Below, piece after piece: positions 11,578-22,246 of a stretch of DNA of 64,000 nt. Location: contig NAJO01000046.1 in the NCBI GenBank assembly GCA_002077065.1, positions 248,001 through 312,000 of the forward strand, written 5' to 3'. This stretch comes from Cryoendolithus antarcticus (lineage: Eukaryota; Ascomycota; Dothideomycetes; Cladosporiales; Cladosporiaceae). The position numbers were made by a program, and so were the translations under genes. The notes beneath the pieces are model-generated. The model worked only from the letters and a program-made list of their open reading frames with translations. It did no database searches and had not been told where the DNA came from. Numbering within the stretch: the first letter of the stretch is position 1; each line of letters starts with the position of its first letter.

Positions 11578-11956
11578 GGTTAGAAACTGCTACAGGATCG
11601 CCCGGATGCTGCAGTGACAGCGGGGTCTAGTTCGAAGTGATGAAGCATGAGTCCTGGGAGTGCAGTCGCGTTACCTTCCATTCAAACTCGCGTCAAGTTC
11701 GTGAGGGACACTGATGAGCGCCAAGACAGGGTGTCCATCAAACTGTACCCTACAGTATGCACGAATGATGATGCCTCTGTCAATTCAATCAAGATACGAG
11801 TCGAGGCTAGTTGATGTACCTTCAGACTGGATGGACACGCACTGGACGATACGATGACTTGTACGATGCTGATCTACCGGATCTCCCATCGCCCATCGCC
11901 TATACACATGGTATCCGCTCCTCGTTTCGCCTCGAGCCCTCGTCCATCACTCTCAC
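11578..11956. other. Intergenic, nothing recognised
   Basis: Contains the promoter of the Mms21-like gene and the 3' UTR of the carrier gene. No coding or RNA feature seen. Confidence 0.45.
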
Positions 11957-12982
11957 CTACTTCGTCAAGAACCCCAAATAGTCCGCCACAATCAGCGTCA
12001 CCATAGCATGCGGTGCTATACGTACATAGTACGTCGAGAACCCACGATAGAACCGCAACGGACCCTCATCCTTGATCACCTTGCCGAAGCAATCGATCAT
12101 CCCCTTGTACGGCAGCTTTCCATCCGGACCTTTACTCTGTTTCTGCAGTCTCGTCTTTACGAAGTCGAACGGCAGACTAAAGAACGATGCGAAGAAGCCT
12201 GCGATGGCTGATGCTGTCAGGGTCTGCGCTCGTGGGCCAAGCGAGGTGTCCTTTAGTTGTGACTTCGCTTCCGAGAAGAAGGCTAGTTGACCGAAGTTCA
12301 ACGCCATCGCTCGAACGATTGTCGGGTAGGCTCCTGACCATAATGCTCCTACACCTTCTGTCTTGGCTATCCTGGCCAATGCATCACCAACACCTCGGTA
12401 GTTCGCTCGCTTGTCTTTCGGCTTCAGACCATCAGACTGCATCCGGATGAGTGCGAGATCTGCTGGGTTACCGATCATGGCTGCCAGACCGCCTGCCGAC
12501 AAGCCAGCGGTCGCTCGTTCTCCGAACCCGATCTTGTTACCCTTCGCTTCTGCTCGCGTTTTCAGCTGGCCCATGAACGTGTCGAAGAGCCCGAGCCGTG
12601 CTGTGGTGTAGACAGCTTGTCTCAACAGCCCTGCTGACAGACCGGTATACAGATCCATGACCTTGCCAGCGGCAATGATCTCTCTTGTCACGGTTATGGG
12701 CGTCGGCTTCGGGCCGGTCTTCACGCCCTCACCCGCCAGCTGCAGTCGCACCTTGATCATGTCGATCGGCTGGATGACTGTTGTTGCGACCATGCCTGCT
12801 AAGCCACCATTGATGAAGGGTAGGGCTGAACGCATGAAGGGTGTGTGCAGGAAGTCCTGCGTAGCTCCTTTTGGGTCATCCTTGACCTTCTGCGCAGCTG
12901 CCGAGGCGTCTGCTGCGACATCCTGAGCTGCTAAGCTAGCTTCATCGACTTTCCGCTTCGCAGCGTCGACTGTTGAGCTCAT
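11957..12982 (-). CDS. Mitochondrial 2-oxoglutarate/malate-type carrier (SLC25)
   Basis: An intronless 341-residue protein with the three repeats of the mitochondrial carrier family. The PxDxx(K/R) signatures are QPIDMIKVRLQ (repeat 1), NPADLALIRMQ (repeat 2) and LPFDFVKTRLQ (repeat 3). The segment LYTGLSAGLLRQAVYTTARL closely matches the animal oxoglutarate carrier, so exchange of 2-oxoglutarate, malate or another dicarboxylate across the inner membrane is the best call; a dicarboxylate carrier (Dic1) is the main alternative. A ~45-residue Ala/Asp/Lys-rich N-terminal extension precedes the first helix. Six transmembrane helices are expected. The stop is at 11957-11959. Confidence 0.87.
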   Translation of the reverse strand: MSSTVDAAKRKVDEASLAAQDVAADASAAAQKVKDDPKGATQDFLHTPFMRSALPFINGGLAGMVATTVIQPIDMIKVRLQLAGEGVKTGPKPTPITVTREIIAAGKVMDLYTGLSAGLLRQAVYTTARLGLFDTFMGQLKTRAEAKGNKIGFGERATAGLSAGGLAAMIGNPADLALIRMQSDGLKPKDKRANYRGVGDALARIAKTEGVGALWSGAYPTIVRAMALNFGQLAFFSEAKSQLKDTSLGPRAQTLTASAIAGFFASFFSLPFDFVKTRLQKQSKGPDGKLPYKGMIDCFGKVIKDEGPLRFYRGFSTYYVRIAPHAMVTLIVADYLGFLTK

Positions 12983-14020
12983 GGTAGCGGTCTTGCTGTG
13001 AAGGCCCGCGAGAGTGCCGAGAATTGCTTCTTGGGGCTGGTGCGAGACGACTGATTGAAGGTGCTAGTCACTGCTTGAATTAGCTTCTCTTCGGTGCGGT
13101 TTCTCGCTCTGCTTCGCGTCTATGCACTGCGTCCGCATGTGAGAAACAGGACGGCCGTTCACTTCTGCAACAAGTGCGCAGTCTGCTATGTTTGCTAGTA
13201 AGATCGCAGCCACACTTGACCGCAATCCAGCACACAACCCCAGTCATCGCTCTAGCAAGCCCGACAACTTCCGTCAAACACAAAGCACCCGAAGACAGGA
13301 ATGAATTGGTATCGGAACCCAGCTTCGCTTCTCTCTCAGCGAGCTATGCAGTACAGCGCCCGGATCCACGCGCCTCGACCCCGCGCTCCACTCTGAATGG
13401 GCCTGGGCTTCGACGTTCCGCAATAATATGGGTAGACAACCGCTATTATGACTGTAGAAATGTCGCGAGAAGCACTAGAACATCACGAGAGGTTGGGAAG
13501 GAACACAGGTACAGCTACATGCGGAGCTGCCCTGCCTTTTGCTTGTCGCAAGCTCTCTCATGCTCCCATCTGGCCGCTTGGGCTGGTGCAGGTAATTGTG
13601 TACCGCTCGTGCGGGGAAGGAACAAGCCTTGTAGAGTTTGTTGGGGAGCTGCAATTTGGTCATGTTACACGTGATGAGCTTCCACTGTGAAGGCTGACAT
13701 CTTCAAAAGCTCCTCAGTGTATTGCAACAATGCCAGTGCCGTGTGTGGCCTATCTGGATAGTCGGCTGCTGTTGAGAGTGGATTCGACGTTCCGCGACCC
13801 CACCAACGTTGATGACTAATCCAGCGCTCGGGACGCCCCGGCACTACGCCCCGAAAGCTTCCGATATCAAACATGCCAGCGGCAATGTGGCTCACGTTTC
13901 CGACACACCGAGATTGTGAACATCCATCAAATCGCAAGGTGCGCCATGCAGATCATGTTGCACCGCAGAGCAAACGCAGGACATGGACAGTCATACTGCC
14001 TCCAACCAGCCTGCATGCAT
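12983..14020. other. Intergenic ~1 kb, no supported gene
   Basis: Lies upstream of the carrier and downstream of the cupin gene. Several ORFs overlap on both strands, but none resembles a family or keeps coding character. A minus-strand stretch around 13665-13850 is mildly protein-like and could be a decayed remnant; I do not call it. Confidence 0.4.
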
Positions 14021-14671
14021 CTACAATGGCCCATCAACACCGACAGTCGCGAAGTACGCTATTGCCTTCTTGACCTTCTCCGGATCCATCTTCTGGCCTT
14101 CCAGCGACCACTTGTGCATCAGTCGGAAGTAGTTGACGTAGTGCGCTGGCGTGAAGGTGTTGAAGAACTTGGCCTCTTCGTCGGTAGGATTCGAGAAAGT
14201 ATGAGCCGCCTGGCACGGGAGAACCACATCAGCGAAACTGACCTACCTAGGTCTACTTCAGTGACGAGACTGACCTTTGTAGGTACGACTATGTAGTCAC
14301 CGGCCTTTGCATCAACGTGCTTGCCGTCTTTCGCGTGAAAGCGAACCGTTCCCTGCGTGACAAGGAAGGTCTCATCATGCTGACATGCCTTAGCGGAAGT
14401 GCCTCGTAGGCGCTTCATCTAGTCAACGCTCACCATCTCATGCCAATGCGGCGGCGGGCCTTTGGTATTCGGTGGTATGATCAACTCGACGGCTCCAATG
14501 CGATTGTCCTACGCTACGATCAGTGATTGACGGAGTAGGTATGAGGATTGGAAAAGTCCACACAGTGTTGCTGCCATCCTCCATCACTCTTAGAGTAAGT
14601 CCGCCTTGAAGTGCGAACTGTTCGCCTGTTTTCGCTGGTACGAGGACGATTTCGCGATCAGGAGTTTCCAT
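14021..14671 (-). CDS. Cupin-domain protein, four exons
   Basis: Exons 14671-14564, 14508-14434, 14379-14275 and 14209-14021 join to 158 residues; all three introns (55, 54 and 65 nt) are phase 0. The protein is a single small cupin barrel. Motif 1 is HWHEMHDETFLVTQG (HxHx4E...G) and motif 2 is GDYIVVPTKAAHTFSN (G...P...H...N), which together give the metal-binding His/Glu/His set. The motif-1 histidines and the glutamate are split by an intron, so only the spliced form shows the signature. The tail AHYVNYFRLMHKW is helical. Small fungal cupins include dioxygenases, isomerases and biosynthetic helpers; the reaction here is unknown. The start at 14671 gives METPDREIVLVPAKTG. Confidence 0.82.
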
Positions 14672-16095
14672 TCTGGGTTTAGAAGGTGAGAAAAGTATGG
14701 TCCCCTTGCAAATCACCTTATGATAGGGCAGCAAACAGTATTGATTGACTGATTGGTCTTTTCAACCTATATATTGCTTGCCCCAGGTCCTACCGGGCTT
14801 GATCACGTATGAGTGTCGGCAAGTTCGACTCGTGACACCCCGATTGCTAGCGCCGTCCTCGGCTTGCGCTGATTGCAACGTGCGACCTCGTGCATACGAA
14901 ACGCGGCATAGATCGTCTCTGTCGGTTCGGCATCGTGTATCAGCCCACATCCACAGCAGCATCTCCACAGGCGGGCGATACCTTTCGGGAGTTCCTGGCT
15001 GGACATACCTATGGAATCAGCAAGCCACTGTCAGATGACGCAGCTTCAGCTGAGCACGGCCGCGAACGCAACAGTTGCGACGCCGTGTGGCTCGAATGGC
15101 TTGCGTTGGTGGGACTTGAGACAAGAACGCGAGGTCTCATCTAGCGGACCTCGCCTTTGGCGGTGCTCAACGTGGCGCCGGAAATGCCACCCATCCTGCA
15201 GCTACTCCGTTGGCCCTGCTGAGGTTTCCGTTGCAATGATCATGGATATGAACTAGACACTCACGTATAACCAGCCACGGGCAGAGATTGTAGGTCTCGC
15301 TAGTAGTGCTGCAAAGCTTGGGAAAGACGGAGCGACGTAACAGTAAGCAGTGTCAGGATGGACAGAGCTCGCAGACCCGAAGGTCTGAGCGATACATGAT
15401 ACATAGTACATATTTCCACATCTGCGACGCCGATGCTGGTGCAAAGCCTCGAAGACCGCGAGGTCTGAGTCTTGGATGAACAACACCCCGCTTCGTGGAT
15501 CTCCTCACAATGTCCTGATTTCGGCATTCTGCTTATCTTCTGCCTCCCTAGCTCCCTTACAGAACCCTAACGGAATGTATGATAGCGCGCACAAAGGGTA
15601 CATCAATCCCCTCACTGCTATCCGTATATGATAGTCAGCGATTGGAACTGATGCGAGACGAGTAACGACTAGTGTGCTCTCATACTTGTTGCGACGCAAT
15701 CGCACGGATCGATCCGACGCCGATCATGTTTTCATACGAGAAGCAACTAACTGATCCGAACATATCACACAGCATTAGCAAGACGTCGGCTGAACGAGCG
15801 AGAAGGGGCGAACAGCCTTGATCGATGAGGTCTGAACCATTGAATTGAATCCAGTGTCACGAGATGCGATAGCTGCGAGATCCGACTGATGCACTAATTC
15901 GTAAGCAGTTGAAGGGCGTAAGAACACGCATCGACAGGAATACCAATGTCGACATCTGCTCAGTTCGAGAGCATATGAGGTGAGAGAAGTTGACGTTCAA
16001 CGATGCCTCAAGACGACGTGTCTGACCAAGCAGTAACAAGCGATAGCGTTTGGCTTGGTATACATTCTTTTTCACTCTTCGCCAGTACCTCACGC
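14672..16095. other. Intergenic ~1.4 kb, no supported gene
   Basis: The largest apparently empty stretch in the first third of the window. Short ORFs exist on both strands, but none has family resemblance or plausible splice partners. No terminal repeats, RNA gene or simple repeat were noticed. Confidence 0.4.
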
Positions 16096-17171
16096 TCAGT
16101 ACTCGCCCGGTGGCTTGCCATACTTCTCATTCTGGATGACCTCAATCCAGTATCCATCCGGATCTGTCAAGTCTAGTCAGCTTCACTTCATCCAATCCCC
16201 TCACAGAAGGTGCACTCACCGAGCACAAACGCCACATTCCTCATCCTCCCATCACTCAACTTCTTCTTCCACGACACCCCCTCCTTCTCAAACCTCTCAC
16301 AAGCCTTGTTCAAATCATCAACGCTCACACAGATATGCCCGAAACCCTGCGGCTCCGAGTTCCCATCATGATACACCTTGCCCTCCTCCTTCTCCGTCCC
16401 ATAATTCCACGTCAACTCTAGCAGACCCTCCCTGCCGGCTCCCTTGCCCTCGCCGTAGCCCAGGAAGTAAAGGTTGAAGCCGTTGCTTTCGTTCTCTGCG
16501 GTGCGCAGGAGCTGCATGCCCATGACGTCTTGGTAGAATTTGAGCGAGGCGTCCTTGTCCTTGATGCGGATCATGGTGTGGTTCATCTTGTACGTCTGTA
16601 AGTCCGTGGTCGTCTCCTTCTCCGTCTCCGCCACATCCTTCTGCGAGATGACCTCCACCCAATACTCGTCCGGGTCCAGCGCGAATGCAATATGCCTCAT
16701 CCGCCCATCCTCAAGCCGCTTTTGAAATTTGTACCCCGCATCGCTGATCCTCTTGCAAGCCGCTTGAATGTTGTCGACACTAATACACACATGTCCGAAC
16801 CCCTTCCCTGGCTCCTTATTCCCGTTTGCGACCTTGTAGTTGGCGTCGTTCTCGGTGCCGTGGTTGTGCGTGAGCTCAATGATACCCTCGCGATCGGTCC
16901 AGTGGTTACCGTGGGAGGTCGCTTTGGGGGAGTCGTAGGCGAGGAAGTAGAGGGAGAACATATTGTCGGGGAAGTCTTTTTGCTCGACTAGGGACATGCC
17001 CAGGTGTTCGTAGAATTTGACAGAGGCCTTGGGGTCTTTCACCCGGAGCATGGAGTGGTTGAACTTATACTTTGAGGGGTCCGTCATGGTTGCGAGGGTG
17101 CGGGTGGGGTGTAGGTGGGCGGTAATGTTGGCTACGCGGAGTGAAGTGGAGAGGGCACTGCGAGGGATCAT
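16096..17171 (-). CDS. GLO1: Glyoxalase I (lactoylglutathione lyase), two-domain
   Basis: Exons 17171-16220 and 16163-16096 join to 339 residues across a 56-nt intron. The enzyme converts the methylglyoxal-glutathione hemithioacetal to S-lactoylglutathione. Two vicinal-oxygen-chelate domains are seen. The first has FNHSMLRVKD, EGIIELTHNHGTEND, GFGHVCISVDN and DPDEYWVEVI; the second has MNHTMIRIKD, GLLELTWNYGTEKE, GFGHICVSVDD and DPDGYWIEVIQ. These supply the metal-binding His and Glu positions. The last exon is essential because it carries the final metal-binding glutamate. The first 28 residues are rich in Arg, Ser, Ala and Leu and resemble a mitochondrial presequence; a second ATG at 17087 (MTDPSKYKF) would give a cytosolic form of the usual fungal length. 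Confidence 0.92.
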
Positions 17172-17397
17172 TCAGTGATGAAGTGGTGGTAGAAGCTCGA
17201 AGAAAGGGAAGCTGTTCGGGAATAATATCGATGTGTTCATGTTGACGTCGGTCGAAAGTGCTCCGACGTCATGTCCCCTCATTGATCGTCAGGGCTAGAA
17301 CTCTCCAACGCAATAGATATTTCGGAGCTAGAGCCTTCGTTTCTTGATGTCGTATTTGTAGTGCAGCTCTGGTAGGTAAGTCGCCAATGGGTTTTCT

Positions 17398-20300
17398 TCA
17401 TCGGGGCATCCCTCCCAGCGCCCTCGCCGCCTCCACAGCACCAACGACATGTATCGGCACCAAGCCATCTAAGCCTTTTCCCAGATGCAGTCCTCTAAGC
17501 TTAGCCAGACACCCTAGTCCTCTCCACGTGCCTAACACTTCCCTCAGCATAGCTTCTGCGTGTCTCGCATTGCCTTCCACAATCCCAGCACCAGCAGCCC
17601 TGATCTGTATAGTCCAGAGTAGATCTGCTCCGATTGCAGGGAAGTGCGATTGAGATGCTGATGCTGGGTCGCCGCGCTTGATCAATTGCCCGCAGGCAAG
17701 GACAGACGCTGTTGTGACGTGGTCCGGTGCGCTGCGTCGAGGGGTCTTACTACGATCGAGGAGAAGCGACCACGTCTCGTCTTCGAGGTCGACAAGGTGA
17801 CCCTCGGCGTCTTTCTCAGGTGCAGCAGCCGTGCTGTCGCTGGGCGCAGGCGTTGGAGGTGCTGTGATCGAATCTGCCGTGGGTGACGCGGTCATCACGC
17901 TTCCGCCCGTCATGGTACTGCCAGCTTGAGGAGTCGACACCGGTGTCAAGAATGCGCCTGCTCCAGCCGTTGCGTCGCCAGACTCGCCATCTGAATTTGT
18001 TGGCGGCGTGAACTGCACACTGGGCTCAAGGTCGACGGCCAACAACGTTACAGAAGTGACCTGCTTCCGCTTCGTCTTCTCGCCCACAATATCATGCCAG
18101 CACTGCGCTTCCCACGCTGGGATATAGGACCGCGGCGTTGCACGCGTGATACACACTTTCCAGGGGATCTGCTTTCTGTCCAAAGCAGATAACGTGCGAC
18201 CCCAGACTTGCTCGAAGATCTCTGTAACGCTTCTGCCACGCATAGAAAGTACTACGCTGTCAGCGAACATGCCTGCTGCATCAGTCCAGTGCACTACAAG
18301 CCAATACTTGTCAGCTGTGAAGCTGTATGCCAAATGCAGGACAGAACCTTCGTGCAGTAGGTCGTGAGGTGGGTCAGCCAATAGCTGGAAGTTGACCCGC
18401 TTTGGTACCGTGGGCGCAAGATGCACGCATGGGGCGGTGGTGACGAGGCTGACTGCGTCGGTCGATGCAGCCTTCTGACTGGCAGCCGGAGGCAGTCGAT
18501 CGTACACCTCGCGCGCAAGACTTGCCATATGCTCACTCGTAGGTATCACTAGCTCGTGCGGCTTATATATCAGCTCCATTGGAAGGATCTGCAACACCAA
18601 GTCGGACGCCGGTTCCCTGGCACCGTCTTCCACTGCGCTCTGAGCCAGCGCTGCTACGTATGATTGATACGCAGTGTAGAAAGCCGCGCACAGTGCAGGT
18701 CGAGCATCCATATCTTCAGACGCAAATGCATCGATGAGATAGATGACCTTGGTAGTCGCAGGCTCGTCATGCGCGCTGCCAGCTAAGACGTCGCCCAGGT
18801 CACCCATAGCTTCCCGGTACTGCGACCATGTAGCTTCGAGACTTGCTGTGTTGCTCCTCGTATCCCTGGCTGCAGCACTCGCAACGCAATCCACGCTGAG
18901 CAGCCACTGCCACCTCGCTGCAGGCACAGATTCGTCCGTTGCGCCCACTGCACGGTGCTGTCCCAAATTGCTACCTTCAAACGCTTGACTCAGCTCATGC
19001 ATGAAGGTCTCAACGATGTCTCCAAGATGATCAGACCTCGGCGCGACGCAGTAGTAGCGCACTTTCTTTGCGCCCGACACTGGGCCCAGACCTAGGGCAT
19101 CCCAAAACGGCATGGCTGTAGGGAGCAACTCTATCGTGTCGCTAGCGCGGGTGACACGCATGTAGGGTATCGTTAAGCTTTGTACGTCTGGACCAGCAGT
19201 GGTCATAGCATCATGTCTCGGAGGCGGAGGGCGTGGCTGGCCTGGGGTCTTGGCCGCAGTAGCATTGGCAGGTGTGGGGCGTGTAGGAAGCTCGCATGTC
19301 ATGACTAAGGTGGCAAGAACAGATGGCTTAGTGGCAGGGACTATGCCGTTGAGTATGCCCAGAATTGTGCTGGCTGCAGTGCTCGCTAAGGCGCTGTCGA
19401 GTGGAATATCATCGAGCTTCAAGATTTGCAAATCGTCGACGATGGAATGCGTAGTCGTGATGGCCTGCTCCGCGAGGATCTGCGAGATCATGACCAGATC
19501 TTGGCCATTGAAGTCATCCCAGAGCCGCTGCGCATAGTCGCTCTTGTGCCTAGCCGGCTGATCGGCGCCACCGAAAACGCTACATGCAGTGGCTGTCATG
19601 TCTCGTGCCTTGCGGCGAAGATCCTGAAGGTACGTATGATCTGACGCAATCTGGTTGAACATGGGTAAGCGGGCAATCCAGTTTGACGGGTTGGTGCCTA
19701 TCACAGCAGACTCAAGGAGCGCACTTCGCTTGCGCTTTCGACTTGTGTGTAGTCCAGTTGCTGCTTCCTGATGCATGACAATTTCCATATTCGGGGACGA
19801 AGCAGAGCTTGACGAAGTCTCGCTAGAGACAGGTGTGTCAGACCTGCCATCAGCCTCGGAGGACTCGTCGGTACTATCGGATTGTTTGAGGATTCCACGC
19901 ATGGACGTAGATGCTGGCCGCGCTGATTTAGAGGACACTGCATGCTGTCCGTTCTCGCTTGGCAAGCTCAGCCGCGCGGGCGCACTTGTGTTATAACGCT
20001 GACCGAACGCCAGCGGCGCAAAGCTGCCCTTCTTCTGGGCCGCAGTGTTGTGCGGCTGATCGGTTGAGGCACTTGCTGGTATTGGCGGCGGTAGTAGCTG
20101 CTCTTTGCTCGTCAACAGGGAGAGTGGGCGGTGGTCAAGGATTGCCGCATGTGGTCGTGGTGTTTCGGTGTCGAACGATAACGAGTCTCCATTGCCGCCG
20201 CTTGGGGCATAGCCACCATCGATTGTGATCGCATTATCAGTAGCGTCCGTCGCAGATGACGCGATCATCATCGTGTTTTGCATTGATGATTCTTCTGCCT

Positions 20301-21837
20301 CCTCTACGTCGAGTCGGGGACTAGCACCTAGAGGTCCGGCATTGGGCGATAACGGATCATCAGCACCACCATGTTCAGTCATCGCAACATCAGCATCTGC
20401 AGCAGGCACAGCCACGCTGCCTATGACTCTCATATCATCTGGCTCATCGAAGAAACTGAAGTCCTCTTCGTCCACCTCGTCTCCACCCAAGTCACCGAAG
20501 AGATCTTCGTGTTGACCGACGTAGCCATGTGTCGCGCCCACAGAGGAAGCGATGCTATGTCCACGCGGACGAGGGTCTGCTTGCTCGGCGCCATCAACAT
20601 CCTCACCACTACCTCCAGAGCCTGGAGCTTGTGGCGCATCATGTAGCGTACCAGCGGGTTGCGTGACTGGCGTCGATGTTACGTTCGGTGTTTGCTGGCT
20701 TTGTTGAAAGCTCGCCATGCCATCTGGCGGGGTCGGGTACAGGAGCCCAACAGCATGAGTCTCAGGCCTCTGCGTCATCTGTGGGCTCAGTAAGTCAAAC
20801 GCCGCTCCTGCATTGCCACTTGCATCGTAGACAGCATGTAAAGCAACGTCGTCGTCGGGATGGTTGTCGTTAAGTGGCCGACGTTCGCGTATGATCGCGT
20901 CGTTGAACCACTGCTCGGCGTCACAGAGGGCGTCGTTGTATAACAGTGCGTTGTCGCCTGGCACACCATCAGACAATTCCAAGCCTTGCACATCAGACGA
21001 AAGGACAACTTCGTCAGCATAGCTTTGAGTGAAAGTCAAGGCAGCCGGCCACATCATGGCTCCCGAGTCCGTGGTCATTACTTCGATCCAATCCGCCTCC
21101 AGCCCAATCTCAATACCCTCTAACGCCAGTGCCTCCCGCACAGCAAATTGCCAGTCCTCACTTGGCACAGCCGGAGAGAGAGTGTTGTCGACGAACTTGA
21201 GTACTGCTTGCCTGCCACCAGGTGCGAGCGTTACATCGATCTCGGGCGAGCTAGCGCTGCTAGCAGCGCAGACAGGGTAATACCGTTTACCCGTGGACGA
21301 CGTGACGCTGACAATGACTATGTGTGCATCGACATCGCTCCAAGCGAGGCTGAGCCTGACTATCGGACCGCTGTTTCCTAGCGAATCGCTCATAAGCCAT
21401 GTGCAATGCCCGACCTTTGTGCCACGTCGTGTCTGCCAGAGGTCGTACGCGATGCCGGCCTCGATCGCGCGAAGCACTTCCTCCTCCACGGTCGCTCCAT
21501 TCAGGAGCTCAACTTCGGCGGTGTCACCAAGTGATCCTTCCAGATATAGAGTGAAGCCAAGACTGAGGATCAAGGCTGTGAGACTGGAATCGCATCGACC
21601 GAAAAGACAGAGCTGCATCGAATCAACGGATACCTTCGCTTCAGGGGCGCCGGTAGATGTGCCATTCGATAGCGTGCAATGTACTTCCGATGTCCGCAAT
21701 TGCGCAAGCAGGGCTGGTATGTCATCTTCGTTGTTCCGGTGGATCTTACTGTTCTCCCTCTCGTACAATGCCACATGTATATCGGGTAGCCCACGTAACT
21801 CCTGCACATTGGTCGTGCATTGCTTCAGTATATCCAT
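17398..21837 (-). CDS. MED13: Mediator complex subunit 13 (SRB9/SSN2)
   Basis: An intronless 1479-residue protein. Med13 belongs to the CDK8 kinase module that reversibly represses RNA polymerase II Mediator. The N-terminal region (ILKQCTTNVQELRGLPDIHV...) and the acidic motif EEDFSFFDEPDD in the middle are typical of fungal Med13. The C-terminal part contains a globular region with LVLQILPMELIYKPHELVIP and IPAWEAQCWHDIVGEKTKRK, consistent with the Med13 PIWI-like/C-terminal domain. Long Ser/Thr/Pro-rich linkers separate the parts. The divergent neighbour at 22247 starts about 410 bases away. The assignment rests on motif memory and length, not on a search. Confidence 0.82.
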   Translation of the reverse strand: MDILKQCTTNVQELRGLPDIHVALYERENSKIHRNNEDDIPALLAQLRTSEVHCTLSNGTSTGAPEAKVSVDSMQLCLFGRCDSSLTALILSLGFTLYLEGSLGDTAEVELLNGATVEEEVLRAIEAGIAYDLWQTRRGTKVGHCTWLMSDSLGNSGPIVRLSLAWSDVDAHIVIVSVTSSTGKRYYPVCAASSASSPEIDVTLAPGGRQAVLKFVDNTLSPAVPSEDWQFAVREALALEGIEIGLEADWIEVMTTDSGAMMWPAALTFTQSYADEVVLSSDVQGLELSDGVPGDNALLYNDALCDAEQWFNDAIIRERRPLNDNHPDDDVALHAVYDASGNAGAAFDLLSPQMTQRPETHAVGLLYPTPPDGMASFQQSQQTPNVTSTPVTQPAGTLHDAPQAPGSGGSGEDVDGAEQADPRPRGHSIASSVGATHGYVGQHEDLFGDLGGDEVDEEDFSFFDEPDDMRVIGSVAVPAADADVAMTEHGGADDPLSPNAGPLGASPRLDVEEAEESSMQNTMMIASSATDATDNAITIDGGYAPSGGNGDSLSFDTETPRPHAAILDHRPLSLLTSKEQLLPPPIPASASTDQPHNTAAQKKGSFAPLAFGQRYNTSAPARLSLPSENGQHAVSSKSARPASTSMRGILKQSDSTDESSEADGRSDTPVSSETSSSSASSPNMEIVMHQEAATGLHTSRKRKRSALLESAVIGTNPSNWIARLPMFNQIASDHTYLQDLRRKARDMTATACSVFGGADQPARHKSDYAQRLWDDFNGQDLVMISQILAEQAITTTHSIVDDLQILKLDDIPLDSALASTAASTILGILNGIVPATKPSVLATLVMTCELPTRPTPANATAAKTPGQPRPPPPRHDAMTTAGPDVQSLTIPYMRVTRASDTIELLPTAMPFWDALGLGPVSGAKKVRYYCVAPRSDHLGDIVETFMHELSQAFEGSNLGQHRAVGATDESVPAARWQWLLSVDCVASAAARDTRSNTASLEATWSQYREAMGDLGDVLAGSAHDEPATTKVIYLIDAFASEDMDARPALCAAFYTAYQSYVAALAQSAVEDGAREPASDLVLQILPMELIYKPHELVIPTSEHMASLAREVYDRLPPAASQKAASTDAVSLVTTAPCVHLAPTVPKRVNFQLLADPPHDLLHEGSVLHLAYSFTADKYWLVVHWTDAAGMFADSVVLSMRGRSVTEIFEQVWGRTLSALDRKQIPWKVCITRATPRSYIPAWEAQCWHDIVGEKTKRKQVTSVTLLAVDLEPSVQFTPPTNSDGESGDATAGAGAFLTPVSTPQAGSTMTGGSVMTASPTADSITAPPTPAPSDSTAAAPEKDAEGHLVDLEDETWSLLLDRSKTPRRSAPDHVTTASVLACGQLIKRGDPASASQSHFPAIGADLLWTIQIRAAGAGIVEGNARHAEAMLREVLGTWRGLGCLAKLRGLHLGKGLDGLVPIHVVGAVEAARALGGMPR

Positions 21838-22246
21838 GGTAAGACTACTGCTTCATTTGGGTGCTCCAGTCGCGCCTCCTGCCGTGCTAAGGGACGAGTC
21901 GGTGATGCTCCTTCCTTGTCTCGTCGAAGCTCATGAGGCGGTCGAACTTTTTGTGCATTAGGCAATGGAGTATGAGGATCTGAACGATGTTGCTGCACAA
22001 TGAAACGTCGATTCGTTTAATGTAGGGAGATGCTGTTGCAATTATACCCTGCTGTTGCTGACGAGCTGATCAGGGAACCCTGGACTCGGCAGCACGTCCG
22101 CTGTCAAGATCGACACGCTCCGACCCGCTTCCACAATACGGCAAGATAAGCTTATCGCTCGGCAAAGATTGAGCCAAGATAGAAGTTGTCTACATCGAAA
22201 AAGTTACAGTGCAGCGTTTCGCCGTGAATGTAGCATATCTCCCACA
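21838..22246. promoter_or_regulatory. Divergent promoter between MED13 and ENP2
   Basis: About 410 bases separating two divergent starts. An upstream in-frame stretch from 22169 lacks an ATG, so it is probably 5' UTR of the ENP2-like gene. No specific site is proposed. Confidence 0.5.

Noticed and set aside
13174..13674. A 166-codon plus-strand ORF between the carrier and the cupin
   Set aside because: No ATG-supported context, no family resemblance and irregular composition.
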